A stretch of DNA of 9,870 nucleotides from Bacteroidales bacterium (GTDB lineage: Bacteria; Bacteroidota; Bacteroidia; Bacteroidales; Bacteroidaceae), in NCBI GenBank assembly GCA_004558865.1, contig SFCY01000084.1:1-9870 (forward strand), written 5' to 3'. The position numbers and the translations under genes were made by a program. Shown here one piece after another: positions 1 through 6,610 of this stretch (the first letter of the stretch is position 1; the number at the start of each line of letters is the position of its first letter). The notes beneath the pieces are model-generated. The model saw nothing but the letters and a program-made list of their open reading frames with translations. It was not told where the DNA came from and did no database searches.

Positions 1-496
1 GCAAAGGTAAGAACTTTTCTCCAATCATGTACCGTTTAGCAACATGTTTTTGGGTTAGCGACTGTACGCACTCCACAGGGTTTGTCGGTTGCGCCGAAAT
101 CCAACAAGAAAAGCCTTTCGTGCGCAGCTTTAAGGGTGATTCTTAAAAACAGGTTGAGAAACCAAGCCAAAATGGATAGATGTTGTTTCGGCCGTCTTAT
201 GCACCTACAGTGCCCAAAACGTCAAGTCTCACTGGCAGGACAACCCGCCAAACTCCTTTTCCAGCTTATGTCTTGAGTCTCGGCAGTTGGCCGAAAACTT
301 TACCTTAACCAATCCGCTGCCCGACGAAAGTTTTTTGATTCTTGTCGCTTTGCCTGCCAACTTGCGCCATTGACAAGTCCGCTTGGTCCGTGAGGCTTCT
401 TGTTTCTGTGCCAACTTGTATAATCCGCGCTAACAATTATGCGTTGTTCATGATACATTAAGCTATAAAAAAGTAGGTGGTAAGAAATTATTTTAT
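1..496. other. Long non-coding region, no gene supported
   Basis: I see no convincing gene here. Frames on both strands stay open for about 60 to 110 codons, but they start at weak TTG/GTG-type codons or lack recognisable domains, and they overlap one another. There is no tRNA-like cloverleaf, no RNase P or tmRNA signature and no CRISPR spacing. The only short repeat noticed is TGCCAACTTG at 355-364 and 409-418. A minus-strand -7-like box at the far left edge suggests this is the spacer between a leftward gene outside the window and the rightward operon. It could also hold a decayed gene or an unrecognised small RNA. Confidence 0.5.
2..9 (-). promoter_or_regulatory. Possible leftward -7 promoter box at the window edge
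   Basis: Read on the minus strand, this is TACCTTTG followed by C, which fits the Bacteroidota -7 form TAnnTTTG. It would drive a gene to the left, outside the window. No clear TTTG -33 element is found 19-20 bases upstream on that strand (near 29-32), so this is only half a promoter and may be chance. Confidence 0.25.
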
Positions 497-504
497 TATT
501 TTTG
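497..504 (+). promoter_or_regulatory. Promoter -7 box of the seven-gene sugar/purT operon
   Basis: TATTTTTG matches the Bacteroidota -7 consensus TAnnTTTG and is followed by C, as is common. It lies in an AT-rich patch (about 480-505), and transcription would begin around 510. The expected -33 TTTG near 474-477 is not present (the bases there are TAGG), so the upstream element is weak or absent. This is the only promoter-like site seen before the packed gene run. Confidence 0.45.
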
Positions 505-530
505 CAAGCAGATAAACATTGCCTACGAAA

Positions 531-1178
531 ATGACAGCAGACAAGAAGCAAGAAATGGACAAAATCATCATCACCATAGGCCGGCAGATAGGCTCCGGAG
601 GCAGATGCATCGCCAAATGGCTCTCTGAAGAATTCCACTGTAAGTTCTACGACAGGGAAATCCTCAATTTGGCAGCCAAGGAGAGCGGCTTCAAGGAGCG
701 CTTCTTTGAACAGAACGACGAGAAAAAGGACTTCTTTTCCTCAATCGCGCATTTCCGCCATCCCTTCTTTGCTCCCGGCGACTATAGCGAGAACGCCTTC
801 TCGCAGGAGAAGCTCTACCAGTTTCAGAGCGACGCCATCCTCAAGGCCGCGCAGCAAGGCAACTGCGTGTTCGTGGGCAGGACTGCCGACTACATCCTAA
901 GGGACATGGAGGGGGTGGTCAACATCTTCATCACCGCCAACATGGACCAACGCATACAAAACGTCTGCAAGCGCAAGGGCATAGACCGCAAGAGCGCAAG
1001 GAAACTCATCCTCGACGGTGAGGAGCGGCGTGCCTCCTACTACAACTACTATACGGGCAAGCGCTGGGGGCACAGCGAGAGCTACGACCTCTGCGTCAAC
1101 TCCTCGCTCCTCGGTTTGGAGGGGACGGAGGAGTTCATCGCCGACTTCATCAGAAGAATACGCAAGCGAGAGCCATGA
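531..1178 (+). CDS. Cytidylate-kinase-like P-loop kinase
   Basis: 215-residue cytosolic protein resembling the cytidylate kinase-like family (Cytidylate_kin2 type), which is distinct from the housekeeping Cmk. The N-terminus has the nucleotide-binding loop GRQIGSGGR at residues 17-25, in which the usual GK[ST] end is replaced by GGR. A FYDREIL motif is at 39-45, a VGRTADYIL segment at 115-123 and the C-terminal YDLCVNSSLLG at 185-195; these are landmarks of this family. The kinase substrate is unknown, and phosphorylation of a nucleoside monophosphate is only inferred from the family. Start choice: ATG 531 leaves about 20 bases after the likely transcription start. ATG 555 (207 residues, starting MDKIIITIGRQ) sits closer to the domain and is also plausible. 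An upstream TTG at 519 is unlikely. The stop overlaps the next start as ATGA. Confidence 0.85.
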   Translation: MTADKKQEMDKIIITIGRQIGSGGRCIAKWLSEEFHCKFYDREILNLAAKESGFKERFFEQNDEKKDFFSSIAHFRHPFFAPGDYSENAFSQEKLYQFQSDAILKAAQQGNCVFVGRTADYILRDMEGVVNIFITANMDQRIQNVCKRKGIDRKSARKLILDGEERRASYYNYYTGKRWGHSESYDLCVNSSLLGLEGTEEFIADFIRRIRKREP

Positions 1179-1684
1179 AACGCATCGGAATCATTTCAGA
1201 CACCCATGGCTACTGGGACGACAAATACGAGACGTATCTCGGCAGCATGGACGAGATATGGCACGCCGGCGACATAGGCTCCAGCGAGCTGGCCGACCGC
1301 TTCGAGGCCATGCGGCCCGTGCTGAGGGCCGTGTATGGCAACTGCGACGGGGGAGTGGTCAGACAGCGCTACCCAGAAATCCTGCGCTTCAGATGCGAGG
1401 ATGTGGACGTGCTGCTGAAACACATAGGCGGCTACCCGGGGCGATACGACCGCAGCATTGCCAACCAACTCTACGCCTCGCCGCCCAACCTCTTCGTCTG
1501 CGGCCATTCGCACATCCTGAAAGTGCAGTACGACAAGGCGCTACGGCTGCTCCACATCAATCCCGGGGCCGCCGGCCTCATGGGCTGGCAGAGGGAACGG
1601 ACGCTCGTGAGGCTCACCATTGACGGTAGCGACATGAGGGACTGCGAGGTCATCACATTGGGCAATAAAACAAACAAGATATGA
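1175..1684 (+). CDS. YfcE/MJ0936-type metallophosphoesterase
   Basis: 169-residue calcineurin-like phosphoesterase of the small YfcE/MJ0936 group, predicted to be a cytosolic metal-dependent phosphodiesterase. The full metal-binding set is visible in order: SDTHG (D9, H11), HAGDIG (D33), YGNCDG (N56), H83, GHSH (H111, H113) and the closing NPGAAG at 129-134. The length is normal for the family. The physiological substrate is not known from sequence. It starts within the stop of the kinase-like gene and ends within the start of rfbB, both as ATGA overlaps, so it is probably co-translated with both. There is no obvious metabolic link to sugar nucleotide synthesis. Confidence 0.88.
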   Translation: MKRIGIISDTHGYWDDKYETYLGSMDEIWHAGDIGSSELADRFEAMRPVLRAVYGNCDGGVVRQRYPEILRFRCEDVDVLLKHIGGYPGRYDRSIANQLYASPPNLFVCGHSHILKVQYDKALRLLHINPGAAGLMGWQRERTLVRLTIDGSDMRDCEVITLGNKTNKI

Positions 1685-2847
1685 AAACATACTTAGTCAC
1701 AGGAGCCGCTGGCTTCATCGGCTCCAACTTCATCAAGTATCTCCTGCACAAGAAGTATCAGAACGAGGACATCAAGGTCATCATCCTCGACGCGCTGACC
1801 TATGCGGGCAACTTGGGCACCATCAAGGACGACATCGACAACAAGCGGTGCTTCTTCGTCAAGGGCGACATCCGCGACCAACAATTGGCCGACAGGCTCT
1901 TTCAGGAGAACGACATCGACTATGTGGTGAACTTCGCAGCCGAAAGCCACGTAGACCGCAGCATCGAGGACCCGCAGCTGTTCCTCTCCGTCAACATCCT
2001 TGGCACCCAAAACCTGCTCGACGCCGCGCGCCGCGCATGGGTCACCGGCAAGGACGGACAAGGCTACCCCACATGGAAAGCGGGCAAGCGGTTCCACCAG
2101 GTGTCAACCGACGAGGTGTACGGCAGCCTTGGAGCGGAGGGCTTCTTCACCGAGACGACCCCGTTGCAGCCCCACAGCCCCTACAGTGCCAGCAAGACCA
2201 GCGCCGACCTCTTCGTCATGGCCTATCGCGACACCTACCATCTGCCCGTGAGCATCACACGCTGCTCCAACAACTATGGCCCCTACCACTTCCCCGAAAA
2301 ACTCATCCCGCTCATCATCAACAACATCCTCGCAGGCAAGAAGCTCCCCGTCTACGGTGAGGGGCTCAACGTGAGGGACTGGCTCTACGTGGAGGACCAC
2401 TGCAAGGCCATCGACATGGTGGTGCGCGAGGGGCGCGACGGCGAAATCTACAACGTGGGCGGCCACAACGAGATGAAGAACATCGACATCGTGAAACTCA
2501 CCATCAAGACCATACACGACATGATGGCCGAGGACAAGAACCTGCGCCGCGTGCTGAAGAAACAGGTGAGCGACGCCAATGGCGACATCGACATCAGATG
2601 GATCAACAACGACTTGATCACCCACGTGGCCGACCGCCTGGGACACGACGCACGCTACGCCATCGACCCAACAAAGATAAAGAACGAGCTGGGATGGTAT
2701 CCCGAGACAAAGTTTGCCGACGGCATCGTGAAGACCATACGCTGGAACCTCGACAACCAGAAGTGGGTGGAGGAAGTGACCAGCGGCGACTACCAGAAGT
2801 ATTACGACATCATGTATGGCAAGGACCGCCACGGAAAGGAAATCTGA
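1681..2847 (+). CDS. rfbB: dTDP-glucose 4,6-dehydratase
   Basis: 388-residue short-chain dehydrogenase/reductase that converts dTDP-D-glucose to dTDP-4-keto-6-deoxy-D-glucose, the branch point for rhamnose and for 3-amino sugars. Seen directly: the NAD-binding TGAAGFIG at residues 7-14, GDIRD at 62-66, AAESHVDRS at 86-94, the catalytic TDE triad at 143-145 in STDEVYG, and the catalytic YSASK (Y168, K172). NNYGPYHFPEKLIP (197-210) and DRLGHDARYAID near residues 318-329 are typical of RfbB. It is longer than the roughly 350-residue enteric enzymes, mainly from extra residues around 270-310. The ATG lies in the stop of the phosphoesterase gene, and purT follows 3 bases after the stop. RfbA and RfbC are not in the window. 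Within this operon its product most likely feeds FdtA. Confidence 0.96.
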   Translation: MKTYLVTGAAGFIGSNFIKYLLHKKYQNEDIKVIILDALTYAGNLGTIKDDIDNKRCFFVKGDIRDQQLADRLFQENDIDYVVNFAAESHVDRSIEDPQLFLSVNILGTQNLLDAARRAWVTGKDGQGYPTWKAGKRFHQVSTDEVYGSLGAEGFFTETTPLQPHSPYSASKTSADLFVMAYRDTYHLPVSITRCSNNYGPYHFPEKLIPLIINNILAGKKLPVYGEGLNVRDWLYVEDHCKAIDMVVREGRDGEIYNVGGHNEMKNIDIVKLTIKTIHDMMAEDKNLRRVLKKQVSDANGDIDIRWINNDLITHVADRLGHDARYAIDPTKIKNELGWYPETKFADGIVKTIRWNLDNQKWVEEVTSGDYQKYYDIMYGKDRHGKEI

Positions 2848-2850
2848 GCA

Positions 2851-4032
2851 ATGAAGAGAATCATGCTATTGGGCTCGGGCGAGCTGGGCAAGGAGTTCAC
2901 TATCGCAGCCAAGCGCGCGGGAGCCTACGTGGTGGCCTGCGACAAATACACGAACGCGCCGGCCATGCAGGTGGCCGATGCGTGCGAGGTGTTCGACATG
3001 CTCGACGGCGACCAGATGGCGCGCGCAGTGGCGAAGCACCACCCCGACATCATCGTTCCCGAAATAGAGGCCATCCGCACGGAGCGGCTCTTCGACTTTG
3101 AGAAGCAGGGCATCCAGGTGGTCCCCTCGGCGCGTGCCGCCAACTTCACCATGAACCGCCGCGCCATACGCGACCTGGCCGCCAAGGAGTTGGGAGTGCG
3201 CACAGCCAAGTATTCCTACGCCAAGACCTTCGACGAGCTCAAGCGGGCGGCCCACGCCATTGGCTTCCCCTGTGTGGTGAAGCCGCTGATGAGCAGCAGC
3301 GGCCACGGCCAGAGCTGCGTGCACGACGACAATGAGCTGCAAGAGGCATTCCGCCAGGCCATGGACGAGGGGCGCGGCGACGTGAAGGAGGCGATCATAG
3401 AGGAGTTCGTCGACTTCGAATCGGAGTTCACCCTCCTCACCGTGACCCAAAAGAATGGCCCCACGCTCTTCTGCCCGCCCATAGGCCATGTGCAGAGGGG
3501 CGGCGACTACCGTGAGAGCTGGCAGCCCTACTCCATCAAGCCCGAACAATTGGAACAGGCCAAGGACATGGCGGCCAAGGTGACGGAGAGTCTGACGGGA
3601 TATGGCATCTGGGGCGTGGAGTTCTTCCTCACCAAACAGGGAGAAGTCATCTTCTCCGAGCTCTCTCCCCGACCCCACGACACGGGCATGGTGACGCTCA
3701 GCCACTCCACCAACCTGAACGAGTTTGAGCTCCACTTCCGCGCCATGATGGGCCTCCCCATTCCAGCCATCCATCTGGAGCACGCCGGGGCCTCGGCCGT
3801 GGTGCTCTCGCCCGTGGAGAGCGACAAGCCGCTCGACTACAACCTGACGGACGTATGCACCGAGGATCATGCGCGGGTGCGCATCTTCGGCAAGCCCGTG
3901 GCCCATGTTGGGCGCAGAATGGGAGTGGTGGTATGCTACGACGATGTGGACTGCGACATGAACGCCCTGCGCGACAAGGCCAAACGGCTGGCCAAGACCG
4001 TGCTGGGCACCGACCCCTACATGAGGAAATGA
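2851..4032 (+). CDS. purT: Formate-dependent GAR transformylase (PurT)
   Basis: 393-residue ATP-grasp enzyme that makes formyl-glycinamide ribonucleotide from GAR, formate and ATP in purine synthesis. The N-terminal GSGELGKE (8-15) and VPEIEAI (69-75) bind GAR. The central ATP-grasp domain has VVKP (K144), the glycine-rich loop SSSGHGQS (148-155), EEFVDFESEFTLLTV (184-198), GDYRESWQP (218-226) and the metal-binding E257 and E270 in the SELSPRPHDTGMV stretch. RIFGKP (344-349) belongs to the C-terminal domain. The match to E. coli PurT is extensive and the length is the same. The loop has His where E. coli has Lys (SSSGKGQT). The gene sits between rfbB (3-base gap) and the ketoisomerase gene (ATGA overlap), far from any other purine gene seen here. 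A weak AAGGA lies about 10 bases before the start. Confidence 0.96.
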   Translation: MKRIMLLGSGELGKEFTIAAKRAGAYVVACDKYTNAPAMQVADACEVFDMLDGDQMARAVAKHHPDIIVPEIEAIRTERLFDFEKQGIQVVPSARAANFTMNRRAIRDLAAKELGVRTAKYSYAKTFDELKRAAHAIGFPCVVKPLMSSSGHGQSCVHDDNELQEAFRQAMDEGRGDVKEAIIEEFVDFESEFTLLTVTQKNGPTLFCPPIGHVQRGGDYRESWQPYSIKPEQLEQAKDMAAKVTESLTGYGIWGVEFFLTKQGEVIFSELSPRPHDTGMVTLSHSTNLNEFELHFRAMMGLPIPAIHLEHAGASAVVLSPVESDKPLDYNLTDVCTEDHARVRIFGKPVAHVGRRMGVVVCYDDVDCDMNALRDKAKRLAKTVLGTDPYMRK

Positions 4033-4445
4033 GCGGTATGGACATAGGAACCATCATCGACCTGCAGAAAATCCACGACCCGCGGGGCAACCTCACCGTG
4101 GCCGAGCAGATGAAGGACGTGCCGTTTGAAATCAAGCGCGCCTATTGGGTCTACGACGTTCCGGCGGGCGAATGCCGGGGCGGACACGCCCACAAGACTC
4201 TGTCGCAACTGCTCATAGCCACAAGCGGCTCCTTCACGGTGACGCTCGACAACGGACGGGAGCGCCAGACCTTCCTGCTCAACCATCCTTGGCAGGCCCT
4301 ACTCATCCACCCGGGTACATGGCGGACGCTCGACGACTTCTCAAGTGGGGCCGTATGCCTCTGCCTGGCGAGCGACGTGTACAAGGAGGAGGACTACATC
4401 CGCGACTACAACGCTTTTCTCGACTACATCAGATGTTCGAAATAA
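4029..4445 (+). CDS. fdtA: dTDP-4-oxo-6-deoxyhexose 3,4-ketoisomerase (FdtA/QdtA family)
   Basis: 138-residue cupin of the FdtA/WxcM-like family. These enzymes move the keto group of dTDP-4-keto-6-deoxyglucose from C4 to C3, giving the substrate for a 3-aminotransferase. Seen: DPRGNLTVAEQ (17-27), the PFEIKRAYWVYDVPAGECRG stretch (32-51), the conserved HAH pair (H53, H55), which corresponds to the active-site histidines of characterised FdtA, and the C-terminal LASDVYKEEDYIRDY segment. The length is typical for a stand-alone ketoisomerase. Sequence alone does not tell a galacto (FdtA) from a gluco (QdtA) product, so the symbol marks the family only. The start at 4029 overlaps the purT stop as ATGA; a second ATG at 4038 is possible. 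The 3' end overlaps the next gene by 13 bases. Confidence 0.88.
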   Translation: MSGMDIGTIIDLQKIHDPRGNLTVAEQMKDVPFEIKRAYWVYDVPAGECRGGHAHKTLSQLLIATSGSFTVTLDNGRERQTFLLNHPWQALLIHPGTWRTLDDFSSGAVCLCLASDVYKEEDYIRDYNAFLDYIRCSK

Positions 4446-5371
4446 GACCATACACAGCAGCCGACGCAGGGGAATGGAACCGCTTCGTGGAACAGTCGCG
4501 GCAAGGCACGTTCCTGTTCAACCGCGGCTATATGGACTACCACTCCAACAGGTTCTGCGACTGTTCCTTGGTGGTGGGCCACAAGGGGCATCCCTGTGCG
4601 CTCCTCCCCGCCAACAGGAGCGGCGACACCGTCTATTCCCACCAAGGACTCACCTACGGCGGACTGCTCACCAGCCCCAAGGCCAAGGCGGCCGACGTGA
4701 TGGAAATGTTCGGCGACATCAACAAATGGCTGCAATCCCAAGGCTTCCGGCATGTTGTCTACAAGGCCATGCCGTGGATTTACCATCGCATTCCCGCCGA
4801 GGAGGACCTCTACGCGCTCACGCAGGTGTGCCACGCTCGCCTCGCTTCGCGCGAGATTTCGTCCACCATCATGCTTCAATCGAGAATGAGGTTTGAGGAG
4901 TCGCGCCGCTCAGGAATCCGCAAGGCCCAGCGATGCGGCATCACTTGCCGGGAGAGCGACGACCTCAAGTCCTTTTGGCAGATTCTCAACGACAACTTGG
5001 AGGCCAAATACCACAAGGCTCCCGTGCATTCGTTGCAGGAGCTACAGCTGCTCCAATCCCGCTTTCCCGACAGAATACGGCTCTTCATGGCTTATCAGAA
5101 CGAGCAGCCGATGGGCGGAACGCTGGTTTTCGACATGGGAAGAGTGGTCCACACACAGTATATCTCCGCCTCTCCCGAGGGCAAGCGTGAGGGCGCACTC
5201 GACCTGCTTTTCCATTATATTATAAATAAGGTATACGCCCAACGCGACATCCTCGACTTTGGCAAGTCGACAGAGGATGGCGGGCGATGGCTCAACCGCA
5301 ACCTCATCTTCCAGAAGGAGGGGTTCGGCGGACGCGGCGTGTGCTACGACACTTACGAGTACGACTTATGA
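4433..5371 (+). CDS. GNAT/FemAB-like N-acyltransferase, probable sugar N-acetyltransferase
   Basis: 312-residue predicted cytosolic protein of the GNAT superfamily, resembling the BioF2/FemAB-like acetyltransferases (Acetyltransf_6 type). The N-terminal part has TFLFNRGYMDYH (26-37), LLPANRSGDTVYSHQGLTYG (57-76) and VYKAMPWIYH (109-118). The C-terminal half holds the acyl-CoA-type fold: RRSGIRKAQRCGI (158-170), PMGGTLVFDMGRVVHTQYIS (226-245), a helix near 254-268 and LDFGKSTEDGG (274-284). Its position between fdtA and fdtB suggests that it acylates the 3-amino sugar made by them; this is inferred from context. No left-handed beta-helix FdtC/QdtC-type enzyme is seen in the window. The start ATG at 4433 gives a 13-base overlap with fdtA. 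No Shine-Dalgarno precedes it, so translational coupling is likely. It ends in an ATGA overlap with fdtB. Confidence 0.8.
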   Translation: MFEIRPYTAADAGEWNRFVEQSRQGTFLFNRGYMDYHSNRFCDCSLVVGHKGHPCALLPANRSGDTVYSHQGLTYGGLLTSPKAKAADVMEMFGDINKWLQSQGFRHVVYKAMPWIYHRIPAEEDLYALTQVCHARLASREISSTIMLQSRMRFEESRRSGIRKAQRCGITCRESDDLKSFWQILNDNLEAKYHKAPVHSLQELQLLQSRFPDRIRLFMAYQNEQPMGGTLVFDMGRVVHTQYISASPEGKREGALDLLFHYIINKVYAQRDILDFGKSTEDGGRWLNRNLIFQKEGFGGRGVCYDTYEYDL

Positions 5372-6498
5372 CGACTGAATATCTGTCACTGAAGAAAATC
5401 ACGGCTCTCCATGGAGAGGAGATACAGGCGGCTGTAGACCGAGTGGTCAGGAACGGATGGTACCTGCAAGGTGAGGCCACCCAAGACTTCGAGACCCGCT
5501 ACGCCCACTACATCGGCACGCGCCACTGCGTGACCTGCGGCAACGGCTACGACGCCCTTTGGCTCATGCTCCGTGCCTACAAGGAGCTGGGACGGCTGAG
5601 GGATGGCGACGAAGTCATCGTTGCCGCCAACACGTTCATCGCAACCATCCTGGCCATCAGCGAGAACGGACTGAAGCCCCGATTGGTGGAGCCGTCGGCC
5701 GACACCCTTGAGATTGACGACAGGCTCATAGAACAGGCTCTGACCGGGAAGACGCGGGCGGTGATGATAGTCCACCTCTACGGCCGCTGCGCCTACACCG
5801 ACAGAATCGGCCAAATCTGCAAGCGCCACAACCTGCTGCTATTGGAAGACAACGCCCAAGCCCATGGCTGCACCTTCAAGGGCCGGCATACAGGCTCGCT
5901 TGGCGACGCCGCCGCCCACAGCTTCTATCCCGGCAAGAACCTCGGAGCGTTGGGCGACGCGGGAGCCGTCACCACCGACGACTCTGAGCTGGCCAACCTA
6001 TGCAGGACATTGGGCAACTATGGCTCCAGCCACAAATACGTCTTCCCATACATAGGCCGCAACAGCCGCATGGACGAGCTGCAGGCTGCGGCTCTCACGG
6101 TGAAGCTGAAGTATCTCGACGACGACAACCGCCGTAGGCAGCAGATAGCCACCTATTATGCCAAGCATGTCTCCAATTCGGCCATCACGCTGCCTGGCGC
6201 CGACGACTGGCTCAAAGGTCGGGTGGACCATGTGTTCCACATCTTCCCCGTGCTTTGCCAGCACCGCGATGACCTCAAGGACCATCTGCAGGAAGAGGGC
6301 ATCGCCACCATGATTCATTACCCCATACCGCCCCATCAGCAGGAATGCTATCGCGACTGGCACACACTCTCACTGCCCATCACCGAACGCATTCATCGTG
6401 AGGAGCTCAGTCTTCCCTGCAATCAGGCCATGACCGACGCAGAAGTAAGCCATGTGGTGGAAGCATTGAACAAGTTTGGGTCGAATGGGAAGAGATGA
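5368..6498 (+). CDS. fdtB: DegT/DnrJ/EryC1 PLP sugar 3-aminotransferase (FdtB/QdtB family)
   Basis: 376-residue aminotransferase of the DegT/DnrJ/EryC1 family that uses PLP and usually glutamate to aminate a keto sugar nucleotide. Seen: CGNGYDALWLMLRA (57-70), ANTFIAT (87-93), VHLYGRCA (135-142), LLEDNAQAHG (158-167) with the PLP-contacting D161 and Q164, HSFYPGKNLGALGDAG (184-199) with Schiff-base Lys K190, and RNSRMDELQAA (231-241). Next to an FdtA-type ketoisomerase the expected reaction is amination at C3 of dTDP-3-keto-6-deoxyhexose. Which epimer it prefers cannot be read from the sequence. The ATG at 5368 is set by the ATGA overlap with the upstream gene and fits the family N-terminus (LSLKKI). 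It is the last gene of the packed run. Confidence 0.92.
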   Translation: MTTEYLSLKKITALHGEEIQAAVDRVVRNGWYLQGEATQDFETRYAHYIGTRHCVTCGNGYDALWLMLRAYKELGRLRDGDEVIVAANTFIATILAISENGLKPRLVEPSADTLEIDDRLIEQALTGKTRAVMIVHLYGRCAYTDRIGQICKRHNLLLLEDNAQAHGCTFKGRHTGSLGDAAAHSFYPGKNLGALGDAGAVTTDDSELANLCRTLGNYGSSHKYVFPYIGRNSRMDELQAAALTVKLKYLDDDNRRRQQIATYYAKHVSNSAITLPGADDWLKGRVDHVFHIFPVLCQHRDDLKDHLQEEGIATMIHYPIPPHQQECYRDWHTLSLPITERIHREELSLPCNQAMTDAEVSHVVEALNKFGSNGKR

Positions 6499-6517
6499 AA
6501 GTCAAACACTCTTCCTA
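6486..6517 (+). terminator. Weak hairpin at the end of the sugar operon, possible terminator
   Basis: TGGGAAGAG (6486-6494) can pair with CTCTTCCTA (6509-6517), giving nine pairs including one G-U, with a 14-base loop that contains the fdtB stop codon. The T-rich stretch TTTTTATTTT lies about 13 bases further on rather than directly after the stem, so a classic intrinsic terminator is not shown. The position between two transcription units supports the call. Confidence 0.3.
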
Positions 6518-6537
6518 CATTATTTCACACTTTTTAT

Positions 6538-6568
6538 TTTGCCGTTATATGATTTTTAGCTACTTTTG
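6538..6568 (+). promoter_or_regulatory. Bacteroidota-type promoter of the exb operon
   Basis: TTTG at 6538-6541 and TACTTTTG at 6561-6568, separated by 19 bases, match the sigma-ABfr consensus TTTG/TAnnTTTG closely. Transcription would start near 6575, leaving a leader of about 35 bases before the exbB ATG. It sits in the only sizeable gap between fdtB and exbB. Confidence 0.8.
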
Positions 6569-6610
6569 TGCCACTCAAAGAAGCATATCGGAACAAAAGG
6601 ATTGAAATAG

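Noticed and set aside
82..276. Plus-strand 64-codon frame
   Set aside because: It begins with TTG, has no promoter or ribosome site, is rich in Cys, Arg and Lys, has no recognisable domain, and overlaps an equally weak minus-strand frame.
341..377. CTTGTC/GACAAG inverted repeat in the left region
   Set aside because: Six pairs with a 25-base loop are expected by chance in 500 bases and have no supporting context.
300..638. Minus-strand 112-codon frame
   Set aside because: It runs antisense through the operon promoter and the 5' end of the well-supported kinase-like gene and matches no known family.
2104..2832. Minus-strand 242-codon frame opposite rfbB
   Set aside because: The same shadow effect: Val/His-rich, no domain, and RfbB on the plus strand is intact.
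2866..3906. Minus-strand 346-codon frame opposite purT
   Set aside because: A mirror of the high-GC third positions of purT. It is full of His, Val, Leu and Gly runs without domains, while the plus-strand PurT motifs are complete.
5211..5235. AT-rich patch inside the GNAT-like gene as an internal promoter
   Set aside because: It encodes FHYIINKVY in frame and has no TTTG/TAnnTTTG pair at the right spacing.
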